In this document: one piece after another, positions 26,643 through 35,855 of the stretch
Position numbering within the stretch: the stretch's first letter is position 1
Layout of the letters: each line of letters starts with the position of its first letter
From: Sulfitobacter noctilucae
GTDB lineage: Bacteria > Pseudomonadota > Alphaproteobacteria > Rhodobacterales > Rhodobacteraceae
Assembly: GCF_000622365.1 (NCBI RefSeq)
Contig: NZ_JASC01000013.1
Location: forward strand, 496,001-560,000
DNA: 64,000 bases
Direction of reading: 5' to 3'
The notes under the pieces: generated by a model
Database searches by the model: none
What the model was told of the DNA's origin: nothing
What the model saw: the letters and a program-made list of their open reading frames with translations, nothing else
Program-made: the position numbers and the translations under genes

Positions 26643-27124
26643 AGATCGTAACGTTTGAGGCGTTTGTCTACGATTTCGCCGTTGGCCATCTCGTAACCCT
26701 CGATCACGCCATAGTCCTGAAAACCACGGCTTTGATAGTAGATCAGCCCACCTTCATTGTCGGCGCGGATGTTGGCATTGATCCACTTGAAGCCGTTGGC
26801 CTTGGCTGCTTTGCGCGTGGCGTCGAACAAGGCTGAGCCGATACCCAGACCAGTGCGGCCAATCTGCACAAATGTGGCGATGTTCGCGGCTTCGGGCGGC
26901 AATGAAGTTTCTGGTTCGATCCACTGAAAACCGACCACATGCTCATCTTTATCAATTGCGACGTGCCAGGCGTTTTTACCAGGTGCAAAAGCCATCCACT
27001 CTGCCAGATCATCCGCCGTGACAGCGCGGGTCAATGCGGTGGTGCCGCCCTCTTTGATGATATCGTTCAGCAAGCGGGCCATGTCCCCAAGATCCAAAGT
27101 GATCGGCCGGCGGACCTGGATCAT
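26639..27124 (-). CDS. GNAT family N-acetyltransferase
   Basis: Single GNAT domain of 161 residues. The acetyl-CoA-binding motif A appears as QIGRTGLGIGSALFDATRKAAKANG (R/Q-x-x-G-x-G/A type, about 106-130), followed by NEGGLIYYQSRGFQDYG, the usual motif B. The substrate is unknown; phosphinothricin-type acetyltransferases look similar. It overlaps the upstream HD gene by 4 bases (ATGA) and forms a two-gene unit with it, convergent with regA. Confidence 0.85.
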   Translation of the reverse strand: MIQVRRPITLDLGDMARLLNDIIKEGGTTALTRAVTADDLAEWMAFAPGKNAWHVAIDKDEHVVGFQWIEPETSLPPEAANIATFVQIGRTGLGIGSALFDATRKAAKANGFKWINANIRADNEGGLIYYQSRGFQDYGVIEGYEMANGEIVDKRLKRYDL

Positions 27125-27717
27125 GACATTACCTTTAACAAATCTTCATGCCGTTTCGTAAATGCATTCCGCGTCTCGATCGGGGGCCGCAGCACAATGC
27201 CCAAATCGCGTATCAATGCGGTATCGGGTTTGCCAAAAAACTTGGTTGCTTCAGTTTCTGAAAATCCTGCGATCTGTACGGCTTCCATCCAGGCGCTGAC
27301 CTTGTCAGCTTTTTTGATCTGCCGTTTTACTGTAGCAGGGATTTGCGCGGGCAGCCCGAAGCGTAAATGAATGGCCGCCGTCAGCCGGTCATCCAGAGCG
27401 GTATAGCCTGGCCCAACAGCAGCCTTTACAGGCGATATCATATCCCCGATCACGTATTCAGGTGCATCATGCAGCAGCGCAGCCAGTTGCCATTTTGCCG
27501 GGGCTTTGGGGTTCAGTCGGCCAAACAGTTCTTCGACCAGCAAAGAGTGTTCGGCGACGGAATAGGCGTAGTCACCATGGGTTTGGCCATTCCAGCGGGC
27601 GACAAACGCCAGACCGTGGGCGATGTCCTCGATTTCGATGTCCACAGGCGTCGGATCAAGCAGATCAAGCCTGCGACCCGACAGCATCCGCTGCCATGCT
27701 CTGGGTTGTTGTGGCAT
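27121..27717 (-). CDS. HD-domain phosphohydrolase (YfbR-like)
   Basis: A 198-residue HD-superfamily hydrolase. The metal ligands are visible as AEHSLLV (first His, about 56) and ALLHDAPEYVIGDMISPVK (the HD pair, about 83-84), with a later KKADK. The closest known type is YfbR-like 5'-deoxynucleotidase; the actual substrate is not shown. It is the first gene of a leftward pair with the GNAT protein and is divergent from the small secreted protein at 27794. Confidence 0.8.
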   Translation of the reverse strand: MPQQPRAWQRMLSGRRLDLLDPTPVDIEIEDIAHGLAFVARWNGQTHGDYAYSVAEHSLLVEELFGRLNPKAPAKWQLAALLHDAPEYVIGDMISPVKAAVGPGYTALDDRLTAAIHLRFGLPAQIPATVKRQIKKADKVSAWMEAVQIAGFSETEATKFFGKPDTALIRDLGIVLRPPIETRNAFTKRHEDLLKVMS

Positions 27718-27793
27718 CTGCGCTGCCCCTACGTCATTGAGTCTATTGGAACTATTTTTCGTCTCGGATGTTTCTCACATGAAGGAGAGATTG

Positions 27794-28090
27794 ATGAAAC
27801 CGCTTATTGCCCTGCCCGTTGCTATTGCCGCTCTTATGACTGCACAGACTGCCTTTGCCGATCAAGTCTGCATGTCTACAGACGAGATGCATGCCGCTTT
27901 GACCGACTGGTATGCCGAAACGCCTGTGGCGGAGCCATCCTCGACGAATGAACAGATTTGGGCGTCCACCAAGAATGGGACTTGGACCATGGTTAAAACC
28001 TTCTCGGATGGTCATGCTTGCGTGGTTGCCCAAGGCGACGACTGGATGCAGGGACTGTCAGATGAACGTGTGGCGGCATTGGTAGATTAA
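27794..28090 (+). CDS. small secreted protein of unknown function
   Basis: A 98-residue protein with a clear signal peptide (KPLIALPVAIAALMTAQTAFA, cleavage before DQVC). The mature part of about 75 residues has two cysteines (CMSTDEM and DGHACVV), possibly one disulfide. I chose ATG 27794 with AAGGAGAG ahead; an in-frame ATG at 27779 is less well placed. I do not recognise a family. It stands directly upstream of ahcY (87 bases) in the same direction. Confidence 0.7.
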   Translation: MKPLIALPVAIAALMTAQTAFADQVCMSTDEMHAALTDWYAETPVAEPSSTNEQIWASTKNGTWTMVKTFSDGHACVVAQGDDWMQGLSDERVAALVD

Positions 28091-28177
28091 TTCCCGCAAA
28101 CCATGCGGCACCATCGCATGTTGAGAGAGGCGTATAAAAGTGCTACGCGCCCTTTAAATACATGAACGAGGTGCCCC
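28091..28177 (+). other. ahcY leader with two hairpins
   Basis: The 87-base gap before ahcY contains a perfect 6-base stem (28102-28107 with 28115-28120) and a second 5-base stem (28130-28134 with 28144-28148). The second competes with an alternative 4-base pairing to 28148-28151. GAGGTG at 28169 serves as ribosome site. The SAH-riboswitch core GAGGAGCGCTGC is not present, so I do not call a known riboswitch. Confidence 0.35.
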
Positions 28178-29566
28178 ATGGCCAACGACTATATTGTAAA
28201 AGACATTGCGCTTGCCGCCTACGGCCGCAAGGAACTCGACATCGCCGAAACAGAGATGCCCGGCTTGATGTCACTTCGCGAGGAATACGGCGACAGCAAA
28301 CCCTTAAAGGGTGCTCGGATCGTAGGATCGCTTCACATGACAATCCAGACGGCTGTTTTGATCGAGACATTGGTCGTGCTGGGCGCTGATGTGCGCTGGG
28401 CGTCATGCAACATCTTCTCCACCCAAGATCACGCAGCGGCTGTGATTGCCGAAGCAGGCATTCCGGTTTTCGCGATCAAAGGCCAGTCTTTGGAAGAGCA
28501 TTGGGATTATCTCGACAAATCCTTTGCGTTTGAAGAAGGTCCCAACCTGATTTTGGACGATGGTGGCGATGCAACGCTCTATATCCTTTTGGGTGCCCGT
28601 GCCGAAGCCGGTGAAGACGTCATCTCGGTGCCGACTTCCGAGGAAGAAACAGTGATTAAAGCGCAGATCAAAAAGCGGATGGAGGCCAGCCCCGGTTGGT
28701 TCACCAAGATGCGTGACCAGATCGTTGGCGTATCCGAAGAGACCACAACAGGCGTACATCGCTTGTATGATCTGAAAAAACAGGGTCAGCTGCCTTTCCC
28801 TGCAATCAACGTGAACGACTCTGTGACCAAGTCAAAATTCGACAACAAATATGGTTGTAAGGAATCGCTCGTTGACGGGATTCGCCGTGCAACCGATACG
28901 ATGATGGCCGGTAAGGTCGCCGTCGTGATGGGTTACGGCGACGTGGGCAAAGGCTCTGCCGCGTCATTGGCGGGTGCCGGTGCGCGTGTGAAAGTGACCG
29001 AAGTCGATCCGATTTGCGCGCTGCAAGCCGCGATGGACGGGTTTGAGGTTGTCCTGCTGGAAGACGTGGTTGGCACCGCCGATATCTTCATCACAACCAC
29101 CGGCAACAAAGACGTTATCCGCATCGAGCATATGCGCGAGATGAAGGACATGGCGATCGTTGGCAACATCGGCCACTTCGACAACGAGATTCAGGTGGCC
29201 GCGCTGAAGAACCACAAGTGGACCAACATCAAGGAACAGGTGGACATGATAGAGATGCCGAATGGCAATCGTCTCATCCTGCTTTCCGAGGGCCGTCTGC
29301 TGAACCTTGGCAATGCTACAGGCCACCCGTCTTTCGTGATGTCCGCATCATTTACCAATCAGGTACTTGCGCAGATGGAGCTGTGGATGCGCGGCGATAA
29401 CTACGAAAACGACGTGTATATCCTGCCCAAGCATCTGGACGAAAAAGTGGCTCGTCTGCATCTTGACCGTATTGGTGTGAAGCTGACCAAGATGGACCCC
29501 GAGCAGGCCGCTTATATCGGCGTGAGCGCTGATGGTCCGTTCAAGCCAGAACACTACCGCTACTAA
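28178..29566 (+). CDS. ahcY: adenosylhomocysteinase
   Basis: Hydrolyses S-adenosylhomocysteine to adenosine and homocysteine, keeping methyltransferases free of product inhibition. The 462 residues have the substrate domain with [13 protein letters not shown] (catalytic Lys), the Rossmann motif [12 protein letters not shown] (about 249-260), [14 protein letters not shown], and the conserved C-terminus ending KPEHYRY that reaches into the neighbouring subunit. The size is right for the long bacterial form. A structured leader precedes it. Confidence 0.98.
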   Translation: MANDYIVKDIALAAYGRKELDIAETEMPGLMSLREEYGDSKPLKGARIVGSLHMTIQTAVLIETLVVLGADVRWASCNIFSTQDHAAAVIAEAGIPVFAIKGQSLEEHWDYLDKSFAFEEGPNLILDDGGDATLYILLGARAEAGEDVISVPTSEEETVIKAQIKKRMEASPGWFTKMRDQIVGVSEETTTGVHRLYDLKKQGQLPFPAINVNDSVTKSKFDNKYGCKESLVDGIRRATDTMMAGKVAVVMGYGDVGKGSAASLAGAGARVKVTEVDPICALQAAMDGFEVVLLEDVVGTADIFITTTGNKDVIRIEHMREMKDMAIVGNIGHFDNEIQVAALKNHKWTNIKEQVDMIEMPNGNRLILLSEGRLLNLGNATGHPSFVMSASFTNQVLAQMELWMRGDNYENDVYILPKHLDEKVARLHLDRIGVKLTKMDPEQAAYIGVSADGPFKPEHYRY

Positions 29567-29579
29567 AAGGCTGTTCTGA

Positions 29580-30053
29580 GTGTTCAAGGGTGCAGTAGCT
29601 CTGGTACTGGTGTCGTGGTTCTGCGGAACTGCGGCACTTGCCGCCCCAAAAGTCACTGAAATACTCAAGACCTACGCGGTGGATGCCACAACCGCCTCCG
29701 CACTCAAGCAGCAAATGCGCGCGCGTGGGCCCAAAGGGTTTTGGGCCTATACCCGTTGGGACATTCGCTGGTCCTCCGCCTGCGAAGTGCGGGTTAAGGT
29801 GTCCTATACGATGCCCAAGCACAAAAATCCTGACGCGATGTCGCCCAGCCTGCGCCGCGAGTTCGATGCGATGGTCGCGAGTTTGATGGCGCACGAGCGT
29901 CAGCATGGCCAACATGGTATCAACGCAGCCAAAGAAATCGACCGTGCCAATTGCAACGGTGGTATGAAAATCATTCGGAAATATAATCGGATGGACAAAG
30001 AATATGACCGGAGAACCAGGCATGGGTTCACCGAAGGCGTTTTGCTGAACTAA
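29580..30053 (+). CDS. DUF922 family putative secreted zinc protease
   Basis: A 157-residue exported protein (signal peptide about 1-21, GTG start) of the DUF922 type. It has an HExxH zinc-binding motif, HERQH at residues 105-109, directly followed by GQHG. Family members are predicted zinc proteases; activity is not established. Cysteines at about 68 and 125 could form a disulfide. It follows ahcY by 13 bases and may be read through from it. Confidence 0.7.
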   Translation: MFKGAVALVLVSWFCGTAALAAPKVTEILKTYAVDATTASALKQQMRARGPKGFWAYTRWDIRWSSACEVRVKVSYTMPKHKNPDAMSPSLRREFDAMVASLMAHERQHGQHGINAAKEIDRANCNGGMKIIRKYNRMDKEYDRRTRHGFTEGVLLN

Positions 30054-30085
30054 CCGCAGCCCTCTGGCGCTGCGATCCGTTCGTC

Positions 30086-30115
30086 CAGTGGTGCGACATA
30101 GAACGAGCACCACTG
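30086..30115. other. 9-base inverted repeat after the DUF922 gene
   Basis: Bases 30086-30094 pair perfectly with 30107-30115 around a 12-base loop. No T-run follows on either strand, so it is not a standard intrinsic terminator; it may be a 3'-end stabiliser or an operator. It lies 33 bases after the DUF922 stop. Confidence 0.4.
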
Positions 30116-30270
30116 CGATCCCCCGCCACAATTTGCTTATTTGCGCAAGCGAACCCCGGCTAAGGGGAGATGTCAGGCAATTTTCCCTTTGTGGAGACCG
30201 GAAATACCCGTACGTTCGCCCCACATGGCCCACAAGGGTCGGGGACTAAGATTAAATATGGGAGAATCTT

Positions 30271-30612
30271 ATGGGCAAGCGTGACGACTGGATCGCGAAA
30301 TACGCGGAAGAGCTGAAAACAAAATGTGGTATGTCACCTGACATGGACCTTTTGACAAAGGTCACGATTGGCTGCGGTCCGTCGATCTATAGCGCCGATG
30401 CGCAAACCGTTGCATCTAGTCAGGAGAGCGAGCTTGAATTGGTCAAGAAGAACTTCCTGATGAAAAAGCTGGGTCTGTCTGACGGTCCTGAGCTGATGGA
30501 AGGCATCAACAAGGCGATCGAGACTTATGGCAAATCCGAGCGTAACAAATACCGCGCTGTGATCTATTACATGCTGACCAAGCACTTCGGCAAAGAAGCG
30601 GTCTACGGATAA
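30271..30612 (+). CDS. DUF2853 family protein
   Basis: A 113-residue cytosolic, helical protein that looks like the DUF2853 family common in Rhodobacterales (MGKRDDWIAKYAEELK; LTKVTIGCGPSIYSADA; RNKYRAVIYYMLTKHFG). No function is known to me for this family. AT-rich sequence with a purine-rich ribosome site precedes it, and a clear intrinsic terminator follows at 30638, so it is a single-gene unit. Confidence 0.8.
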   Translation: MGKRDDWIAKYAEELKTKCGMSPDMDLLTKVTIGCGPSIYSADAQTVASSQESELELVKKNFLMKKLGLSDGPELMEGINKAIETYGKSERNKYRAVIYYMLTKHFGKEAVYG

Positions 30613-30637
30613 CCCGAACCCCTTCCAAGCAATTTAC

Positions 30638-30670
30638 GCCCGCCTCTTTCGATGGCGGGCGTTTTGCATT
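30638..30670 (+). terminator. rho-independent terminator after the DUF2853 gene
   Basis: A perfect 7-base GC stem (30638-30644 with 30654-30660), a 9-base loop, then GTTTTGCATTT. It starts 25 bases after the stop codon. Confidence 0.8.
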
Positions 30671-30698
30671 TAAGAAAACTTTTCAATATCAAATCCTT

Positions 30699-30832
30699 GG
30701 TGTTTGGCGATGTTACTGCTACGCCCTACGAACGGCCAGGATGGCCAGAACAGATTTCTATACGTGTGCGGTGGTTATGGGAGCACGCGGGGTGAGAAAG
30801 GGTTCTGGCATCCGTGTCAGAACCCTTTTTTG
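30699..30832 (+). ncRNA. candidate small RNA
   Basis: The stretch between two terminators has no convincing gene but ends in a very strong terminator. It contains hairpin-forming pieces (GGCC-AGGAT-GGCC near 30733; GTGC...GCAC near 30766-30786). A weak sigma-70-like promoter, TTGCAT (30664-30669) and TATCAA (30687-30692) with a 17-base spacer, would start a transcript near 30699 of about 130 bases. This is inference from layout only. Confidence 0.3.
30797..30832 (+). terminator. strong rho-independent terminator
   Basis: A perfect 11-base stem (30797-30807 with 30818-30828), a 10-base loop and a TTTTTT run. On the plus strand it ends whatever is transcribed from 30613-30796. On the minus strand it lies 44 bases past the EVE gene stop but has a poorer T-run, so it may work both ways. 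Confidence 0.8.
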
Positions 30833-30875
30833 TTCAGCTATAGGCTTAGCGCTGCAGGCACAGAGCAAAACACCC

Positions 30876-31295
30876 CTAGGGTTTAGTGTCGCCCATATCA
30901 CAAACGATCTGCCATTCCCCATCTGTTACAGGCTGTACGGATAAGCGTGAGTTATTGACCAACACCATCTCTTCCAGCTTCGGCTCTTGTTTGATCTGGT
31001 CCAGCGATACCGGCGTTTTAAATGGACGTACGGCTTTGATATCAACACATTCCCAACGGTCATCGTCCGTTGTGCTGTCTTGGTGTGCCTCTGCGATCAC
31101 CTCGACAATGCCCACGACTGATTTCTCTTTCATGGAATGATAGAAGAACCCCAGATCACCCACCTTCATGTCGCGCATGAAGTTGCGGGCCTGATAATTT
31201 CTAACGCCATCCCATTCTTCGCCAGCATCACCTTTGGCGACCTGATCGTCCCAACCCCAAGTGTTAGGCTCCGATTTGAACAACCAATAGGCCAT
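30876..31295 (-). CDS. EVE domain-containing protein
   Basis: A 139-residue single EVE (PUA-like) domain, a fold that binds modified bases. The opening MAYWLFKSEPNTWGWDD and VRNYQARNFMRDMKVGDLGFFYHS are hallmark segments. ATG 31295 shares one base with the upstream YCII gene stop (TGATG), which fixes the start. EVE proteins are suspected readers of modified nucleic acid bases; no restriction genes are nearby, so the role here is unknown. Confidence 0.9.
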   Translation of the reverse strand: MAYWLFKSEPNTWGWDDQVAKGDAGEEWDGVRNYQARNFMRDMKVGDLGFFYHSMKEKSVVGIVEVIAEAHQDSTTDDDRWECVDIKAVRPFKTPVSLDQIKQEPKLEEMVLVNNSRLSVQPVTDGEWQIVCDMGDTKP

Positions 31296-31567
31296 CAGGG
31301 GAGCACCTGAATCCATTCGCGCAGGGTTACGGTCTCGAACAATCCGGCCTTGGCGTAGGGATCCTCTGCCGCCCAAGCCTCGGCCGCTGCCATATCGGGC
31401 AGGTCCAGCACCAGCATGGAACCGCACATGTCACCTTGTGAATCGCGAAACGGTCCGCCCAAAGTGACGCAACCTGTGTCCTTCAAGTAGGCCAAGTGTG
31501 CATCACGGTTGGCTTTGCGTACGTCAAGCGACCCGGGTTTATCATGAGCCATCAGGCAAACGAGCAT
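31295..31567 (-). CDS. YCII-related protein
   Basis: A 90-residue YCII/YciI-like dimeric alpha-beta barrel protein with DVRKANRDAHLAYLKDTG and TLGGPFRDSQGDMCGSMLVLD. The family's conserved His-Asp pair may be represented by the DAH near residue 22. The reaction is unknown. It sits one base after gpsA's stop region and overlaps the EVE start, so gpsA-YCII-EVE form a leftward operon with tsaD upstream. Confidence 0.85.
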   Translation of the reverse strand: MLVCLMAHDKPGSLDVRKANRDAHLAYLKDTGCVTLGGPFRDSQGDMCGSMLVLDLPDMAAAEAWAAEDPYAKAGLFETVTLREWIQVLP

Positions 31568-31568
31568 A

Positions 31569-32522
31569 TCATTCTTCCTTTAACGGGCGGGCCAGCAGGC
31601 CGCGCATTGCTGTTTCAACATCTACTTTGTTCCCTAGCAACGCCGCAACGGCATCGGTGATGGGAAGATCGAGTTTCTGGTCTTGCGCCAACCGATGCAT
31701 GGCCAGTGCGGTTGCGGCCCCTTCAACAGTTGTCGCGCTATCAAACGGGGTGCCGCCGCCGATGGACAGACCCAACCGGTAGTTCCGCGATTGGGTCGAA
31801 GTGCAGGTCAGGGTCAAATCGCCAAAGCCGGACAGGCCCGCCAGCGTGGCCGGGTCGGCATTCACATGTGCAGCGAACCTCTGCATTTCGGCGAAGCCCC
31901 GTGTCATGACAGCCGCGCGTGCGCTTTCGCCCAAACCGGCCCCGATGGACGTACCGCAGGCAATGGCGATCACATTTTTCAATGCGCCGCCCAATTCGGC
32001 CCCTACCGTATCCGTCGTGCGATACAGGCGCAGGTTGGCGGTCGTTAGGGTTTCTTGAAGCACGCGCCCGATTGCATCATCGTGACAGGCCAACGTCAGC
32101 GCCGTCGGCAAACCACGGGCAATATCGGCTGCGAAACTGGGACCGGTTAGGATAGCAGGTGTGCAATCCGGAATGGTCCGGGACAGGACTTGCACAGGTC
32201 CGGCACCGCTATCAATTTCGATGCCCTTGCAACAGGCAACAAGTGTTTTTCCCTGTAATAGTGCCGCATTCTGGGCCAAAAAGTCCCGCAGCTTCTGCAT
32301 CGGGACCGCCAACAAAAGGATCTCTGCGGTGCAGGCCTCCTCAAGAGCGCCTGTAACGGTCAAGATTGCCGGGAAGGGGTGATCTGGCAAGCGGCGCTTG
32401 TTCTCGCGTTGGGCTTGCATATCGCCTGCATCACGCGCCCAAAGTGTCACCGGCCCGTTGCCTGCCAGCGAAATTGCCAGCGCTGTTCCAAAAGCTCCGG
32501 CACCCAGAACAGAAACTCTCAT
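31569..32522 (-). CDS. gpsA: glycerol-3-phosphate dehydrogenase [NAD(P)+]
   Basis: Makes sn-glycerol-3-phosphate from dihydroxyacetone phosphate for phospholipid synthesis. The 317 residues have the NAD-binding [10 protein letters not shown] (about 7-16), CKGIE, the catalytic Lys in [12 protein letters not shown], and the substrate-binding [13 protein letters not shown]. It overlaps the tsaD stop by 4 bases, and the YCII gene follows with a 1-base gap. Confidence 0.96.
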   Translation of the reverse strand: MRVSVLGAGAFGTALAISLAGNGPVTLWARDAGDMQAQRENKRRLPDHPFPAILTVTGALEEACTAEILLLAVPMQKLRDFLAQNAALLQGKTLVACCKGIEIDSGAGPVQVLSRTIPDCTPAILTGPSFAADIARGLPTALTLACHDDAIGRVLQETLTTANLRLYRTTDTVGAELGGALKNVIAIACGTSIGAGLGESARAAVMTRGFAEMQRFAAHVNADPATLAGLSGFGDLTLTCTSTQSRNYRLGLSIGGGTPFDSATTVEGAATALAMHRLAQDQKLDLPITDAVAALLGNKVDVETAMRGLLARPLKEE

Positions 32523-33610
32523 GCTTTGGCCCCTTTTTTTCCGCTGCCCAGCATCGCGGGTTGTGATTGATCCAATGGCCAGCGGGGGCGTGCCGAAAGC
32601 GACAGGTCATCTGGTGTGCGATGCTGGGATTGCTCTGCGGCCGCAAAGGCAATCATCGCTGCGTTATCCGTGCAAAGCGCAAGCGGTGGTGCGACGAAGT
32701 TGGCTTCATGTTCCCTTGAAACAGTCTCTAACGCTAAACGAATAGCGCCATTTGCCGCGACGCCACCCGCTACACACAGAGTCCGGGGTGCGGCGGCAGG
32801 ATAAAGGGCAAACGCCCGCCGCGTTTTCTCGGCCAGAACATCAACCACGGCGACTTGGAACCCTGCGGCAAGATCCGCCTGATCCTGCAGGGTCAGCCCG
32901 GATTGCGCGGCGACAGCCGCATCCCGCGCACGCAACACTGCCGTTTTCAGACCCGAGAAAGACATATCGCAGCCGGGACGGTCCATCAGCGGGCGCGGAA
33001 AAGCAAAGCGGCGTGGATCACCGGATTTCGCGGCCTGTTCAATTGCCGGACCGCCAGGTTGGGGCAGGGCAATCAACCGCGCGACCTTGTCAAACGCTTC
33101 GCCTGGGGCGTCATCAATCGTTCCGCCAAGTCGCTTGAAAGTATCAGGACCGGAAACCAACAAGAACTGGCAATGTCCGCCGGATACCAGCAACATCAAA
33201 TAGGGGTAGGGCACATCATCCGTCAGTCGCGGTGTCAGCGCATGACCCGCCAGATGATTGACCCCGTAGAGCGGTTTGCCCGTTGCGGCAGCGAGCCCTT
33301 TGGCGCACATCACACCAGATACCACGCCGCCAATCAGACCCGGACCGGCCGTCACCGCAATCGCATCGACCCCGCTCAGAGTTAGATTCGCCTGAGTTAG
33401 AGCCTGTTCTACACAGTGATCCAGCTTTTCAGCATGCGCGCGCGCCGCGATTTCGGGGACAACACCACCGAACGCGGCGTGCAGATCGGTTTGCCCTGCA
33501 ACCACCGAAGACAGAATTTGCGCCGGTCCGTTTGGCGCGAGGCGGACGATTGCCGCTGCCGTGTCATCACAGCTGCTTTCCAATCCGAGAAATGTCAGAG
33601 GTCGCGACAT
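32519..33610 (-). CDS. tsaD: tRNA t6A biosynthesis protein TsaD
   Basis: Catalytic subunit transferring the threonylcarbamoyl group to A37 of tRNA (the old 'O-sialoglycoprotein endopeptidase' family). The 363 residues have [12 protein letters not shown] at the N-terminus, [10 protein letters not shown] and [12 protein letters not shown] with the metal-binding His residues, and an ASKH-fold C-terminus with [16 protein letters not shown] 33610 (MSRPLTFLG) fits the family; the longer frame overlaps the divergent hemD start. Its partner tsaE is 10 kb to the left. Confidence 0.96.
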   Translation of the reverse strand: MSRPLTFLGLESSCDDTAAAIVRLAPNGPAQILSSVVAGQTDLHAAFGGVVPEIAARAHAEKLDHCVEQALTQANLTLSGVDAIAVTAGPGLIGGVVSGVMCAKGLAAATGKPLYGVNHLAGHALTPRLTDDVPYPYLMLLVSGGHCQFLLVSGPDTFKRLGGTIDDAPGEAFDKVARLIALPQPGGPAIEQAAKSGDPRRFAFPRPLMDRPGCDMSFSGLKTAVLRARDAAVAAQSGLTLQDQADLAAGFQVAVVDVLAEKTRRAFALYPAAAPRTLCVAGGVAANGAIRLALETVSREHEANFVAPPLALCTDNAAMIAFAAAEQSQHRTPDDLSLSARPRWPLDQSQPAMLGSGKKGAKA

Positions 33611-33659
33611 GAGGCTTTCCATTGCAAGGGTGCTGATGCGCAGGTAACACCAAGAGACG

Positions 33660-34379
33660 ATGGCGAACAATGCTCAGACCTCAACCGCGTTGTTGCTGAC
33701 GCGACCGCAAGACAGTGCCGAGCGTTTTCTGGCGCGATTGAACCCGTCACTGCTGACAAATGTCAGTGTTTGCATGTCGCCTTTGCTGCAAATCATTCCG
33801 AATGGCTCAACGCCGGACATGAGCCGATATGAAGGCGTGATATTTACCTCCGCGCAAGCGGTCATTTTCGCGCCCACGGGTGCCGGAATGCCGGCCTATT
33901 GCGTTGGCGCGCAGACCGCAAAACGCGCGGCCATCGCCGGTTGGTCCGTCAAGCTTGTCGTCCAAACCGCAGAAGAGCTGATCGCTGCCATACGAGCGCA
34001 GAAAAATACGGGTTCGTTGGTGCATCTGGCCGGAGCGCACCGGCGTGGCGATATCGCTCAACGGTTGGGTGATCAGGGTATTTCAGTCCATGTAGTGACG
34101 CTTTATGACCAGCGGCTTTTGCCTCTTAAGGTTGAGGCGCAAACGCTGCTGGCCGAGGCAGAGCGTGTCATTGTTCCGCTGTTCTCGCCGCGTACAGCGG
34201 CCCAGTTTCTGGATCAGGCAGAGACCCTAGGACAGGCGCACGTCATCGCGATAAGCACTGCCGTTGTCGCCGTTTTGAACGGGGCCACAGTCGCTGGAGT
34301 TGATATAGCTGATGAACCAACGGGCGCAGATATGGCAAGAAGTGTTGAAATGCTCTTGCAAAAGACCAGCTTAGCTTGA
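33660..34379 (+). CDS. hemD: uroporphyrinogen-III synthase
   Basis: Cyclises hydroxymethylbilane to uroporphyrinogen III in haem synthesis. The 239-residue protein has the typical weakly conserved two-lobe HemD pattern: [13 protein letters not shown] at the start, [10 protein letters not shown] (about 60-69), [16 protein letters not shown] and [10 protein letters not shown]. Only 50 bases separate it from divergent tsaD, so hemC, which often precedes hemD, is absent here. It is followed by mic60 and hemY in the same direction. Confidence 0.9.
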   Translation: MANNAQTSTALLLTRPQDSAERFLARLNPSLLTNVSVCMSPLLQIIPNGSTPDMSRYEGVIFTSAQAVIFAPTGAGMPAYCVGAQTAKRAAIAGWSVKLVVQTAEELIAAIRAQKNTGSLVHLAGAHRRGDIAQRLGDQGISVHVVTLYDQRLLPLKVEAQTLLAEAERVIVPLFSPRTAAQFLDQAETLGQAHVIAISTAVVAVLNGATVAGVDIADEPTGADMARSVEMLLQKTSLA

Positions 34380-34450
34380 AGCAGGGCCATATTGCCGAGT
34401 AAGGTTGTGGTGAACATCTGGCACTGGTCAGAATCAGAAGGGTATGCAGC

Positions 34451-35842
34451 GTGGCGAAAGCAAAAAAACCGGCATCAAGCAGTAAAGCCGCCTCCGATGC
34501 GGCGAAATCATCGGCTTCGACAACAGCCAGTTCTGCCTCTACTGCCAGTTCCGCGTCCAAACCCAGCGTGGCATCCAAGGCAGCAACGACGGCGAAGAAA
34601 GATGGCGCTGACGCCAAATCTGCGCCCGCGACAGATAAGCCCAAGCCAACAACGAAGTCTGTGGCGTCAAAAACCACGACAACATCTGCGGCTTCAACCT
34701 CGACCGCGTCCAAACCAAAGCCAGCGAAATCGACACCATCAAAACCGGCGGCTTCCAAAGCTGCTGATGCAACAACGACCGACGCGCCAAAGGCCGCTTC
34801 GAAAGACATGCCGAAGACAACCGGCCGAACGCCGCCTGCTGACACCTCTTTTGTGCCATCAAAAGAAGACGCGAACAAACCGGCGGCCGCAAAGCCTGTT
34901 GCGAAGACACCTGCGTCCCAGTCCCCGCAAAAACAACGCAGTGTGTTTGTGCCATTGGTGCTGGGCGGGGCGATTGCTGCTGCTTTGGGTTATGTAGTGT
35001 CAGAGGCAAACTTCTTTAACACCCGTGCTGATGTATCGGGGCTTGCAGAAACTCAAACGACGCTGGAACAGCGGATATCTTCGTTGGAAGGTACAGAGCC
35101 TTCTGCGCCGGATTTAAGCGGGTTGGAGACCAGCATCGCGTCGATTTCCGACACGGTGGGGGATTTGGAAGCACGGCTGACCGAACTTGAAAACCGACCT
35201 GCGCCGACGGGCGAGGCAAGCGGCCCGCCCCCTGAGTATGCGCAGGAGCTTGAAGATCTGAAGGCATCCGTGGAACAACAAACGACCGAGATTAAACGTT
35301 TGTTGGAAAACGCGATGAGCGTTGAGGAAGCGACTGCGGATGCCGCGCGGCAAGCTGCGGTGCAAAGCGCGCTAACCAAGATCACCGTCGCGCTGAGCAC
35401 GGGATCCCCCTATGACGATGCCCTGCAATCCCTGTCGGAAAGCGGTGTTTCAGACGTGCCGGCACCGCTTGCAGACCCGGCAGGAAATGGCGTGCCGACA
35501 TTGCAGAATTTGCAGAACGATTTCCCAGATGCGGCCCGTGCCGCACTGACAGCAGCGCGTGCCGCGGGTAACGATGATGGTGCGTCCGGCGTGGGCGGTT
35601 TCTTGCGCCGACAGCTTGGGGCACGCTCCGTAGCACCGCGTGAAGGGTCTGGTCCGGATGCGGTTCTGTCCCGCGCCGAAGCTGCCGTACGAGAGGGCCG
35701 CGTCAGTGATGCACTTGCAGAGATCGATACGCTTCCGACAGAAGCGCAGGACGCAATGGTAGATTGGCTGTCGGCTGCGCGCACCCGCGCAAACGCCGAA
35801 GCAGCCGTTCAGGACCTGTCCCAAAGCCTGACGGCAAACTGA
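34451..35842 (+). CDS. Mic60/mitofilin-like membrane protein
   Basis: A 463-residue protein of the alphaproteobacterial Mic60 type (COG4223), the bacterial relative of the mitochondrial crista-shaping protein. It has a long Ala/Ser/Lys/Thr/Pro-rich N-terminal region (about 1-160), one transmembrane helix (VFVPLVLGGAIAAALGYVV, about 165-183), a coiled-coil periplasmic part (about 200-300) and a C-terminal mitofilin-like domain. Its place between hemD and hemY is the conserved setting of bacterial Mic60. The GTG start at 34451 follows a 71-base gap from hemD. The low-complexity region makes long shadow frames on the opposite strand. Confidence 0.85.
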   Translation: MAKAKKPASSSKAASDAAKSSASTTASSASTASSASKPSVASKAATTAKKDGADAKSAPATDKPKPTTKSVASKTTTTSAASTSTASKPKPAKSTPSKPAASKAADATTTDAPKAASKDMPKTTGRTPPADTSFVPSKEDANKPAAAKPVAKTPASQSPQKQRSVFVPLVLGGAIAAALGYVVSEANFFNTRADVSGLAETQTTLEQRISSLEGTEPSAPDLSGLETSIASISDTVGDLEARLTELENRPAPTGEASGPPPEYAQELEDLKASVEQQTTEIKRLLENAMSVEEATADAARQAAVQSALTKITVALSTGSPYDDALQSLSESGVSDVPAPLADPAGNGVPTLQNLQNDFPDAARAALTAARAAGNDDGASGVGGFLRRQLGARSVAPREGSGPDAVLSRAEAAVREGRVSDALAEIDTLPTEAQDAMVDWLSAARTRANAEAAVQDLSQSLTAN

Positions 35843-35855
35843 GAAAGTTGAATTT

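Noticed and set aside
28091-28177. SAH or SAM riboswitch before ahcY
   Set aside because: The known core sequences of the SAH and SAM/SAH classes are not present; only generic hairpins are seen.
34243-35009. Long open frames opposite mic60
   Set aside because: They mirror the Ala/Ser/Thr/Lys low-complexity coding of mic60 and have no protein-like features.
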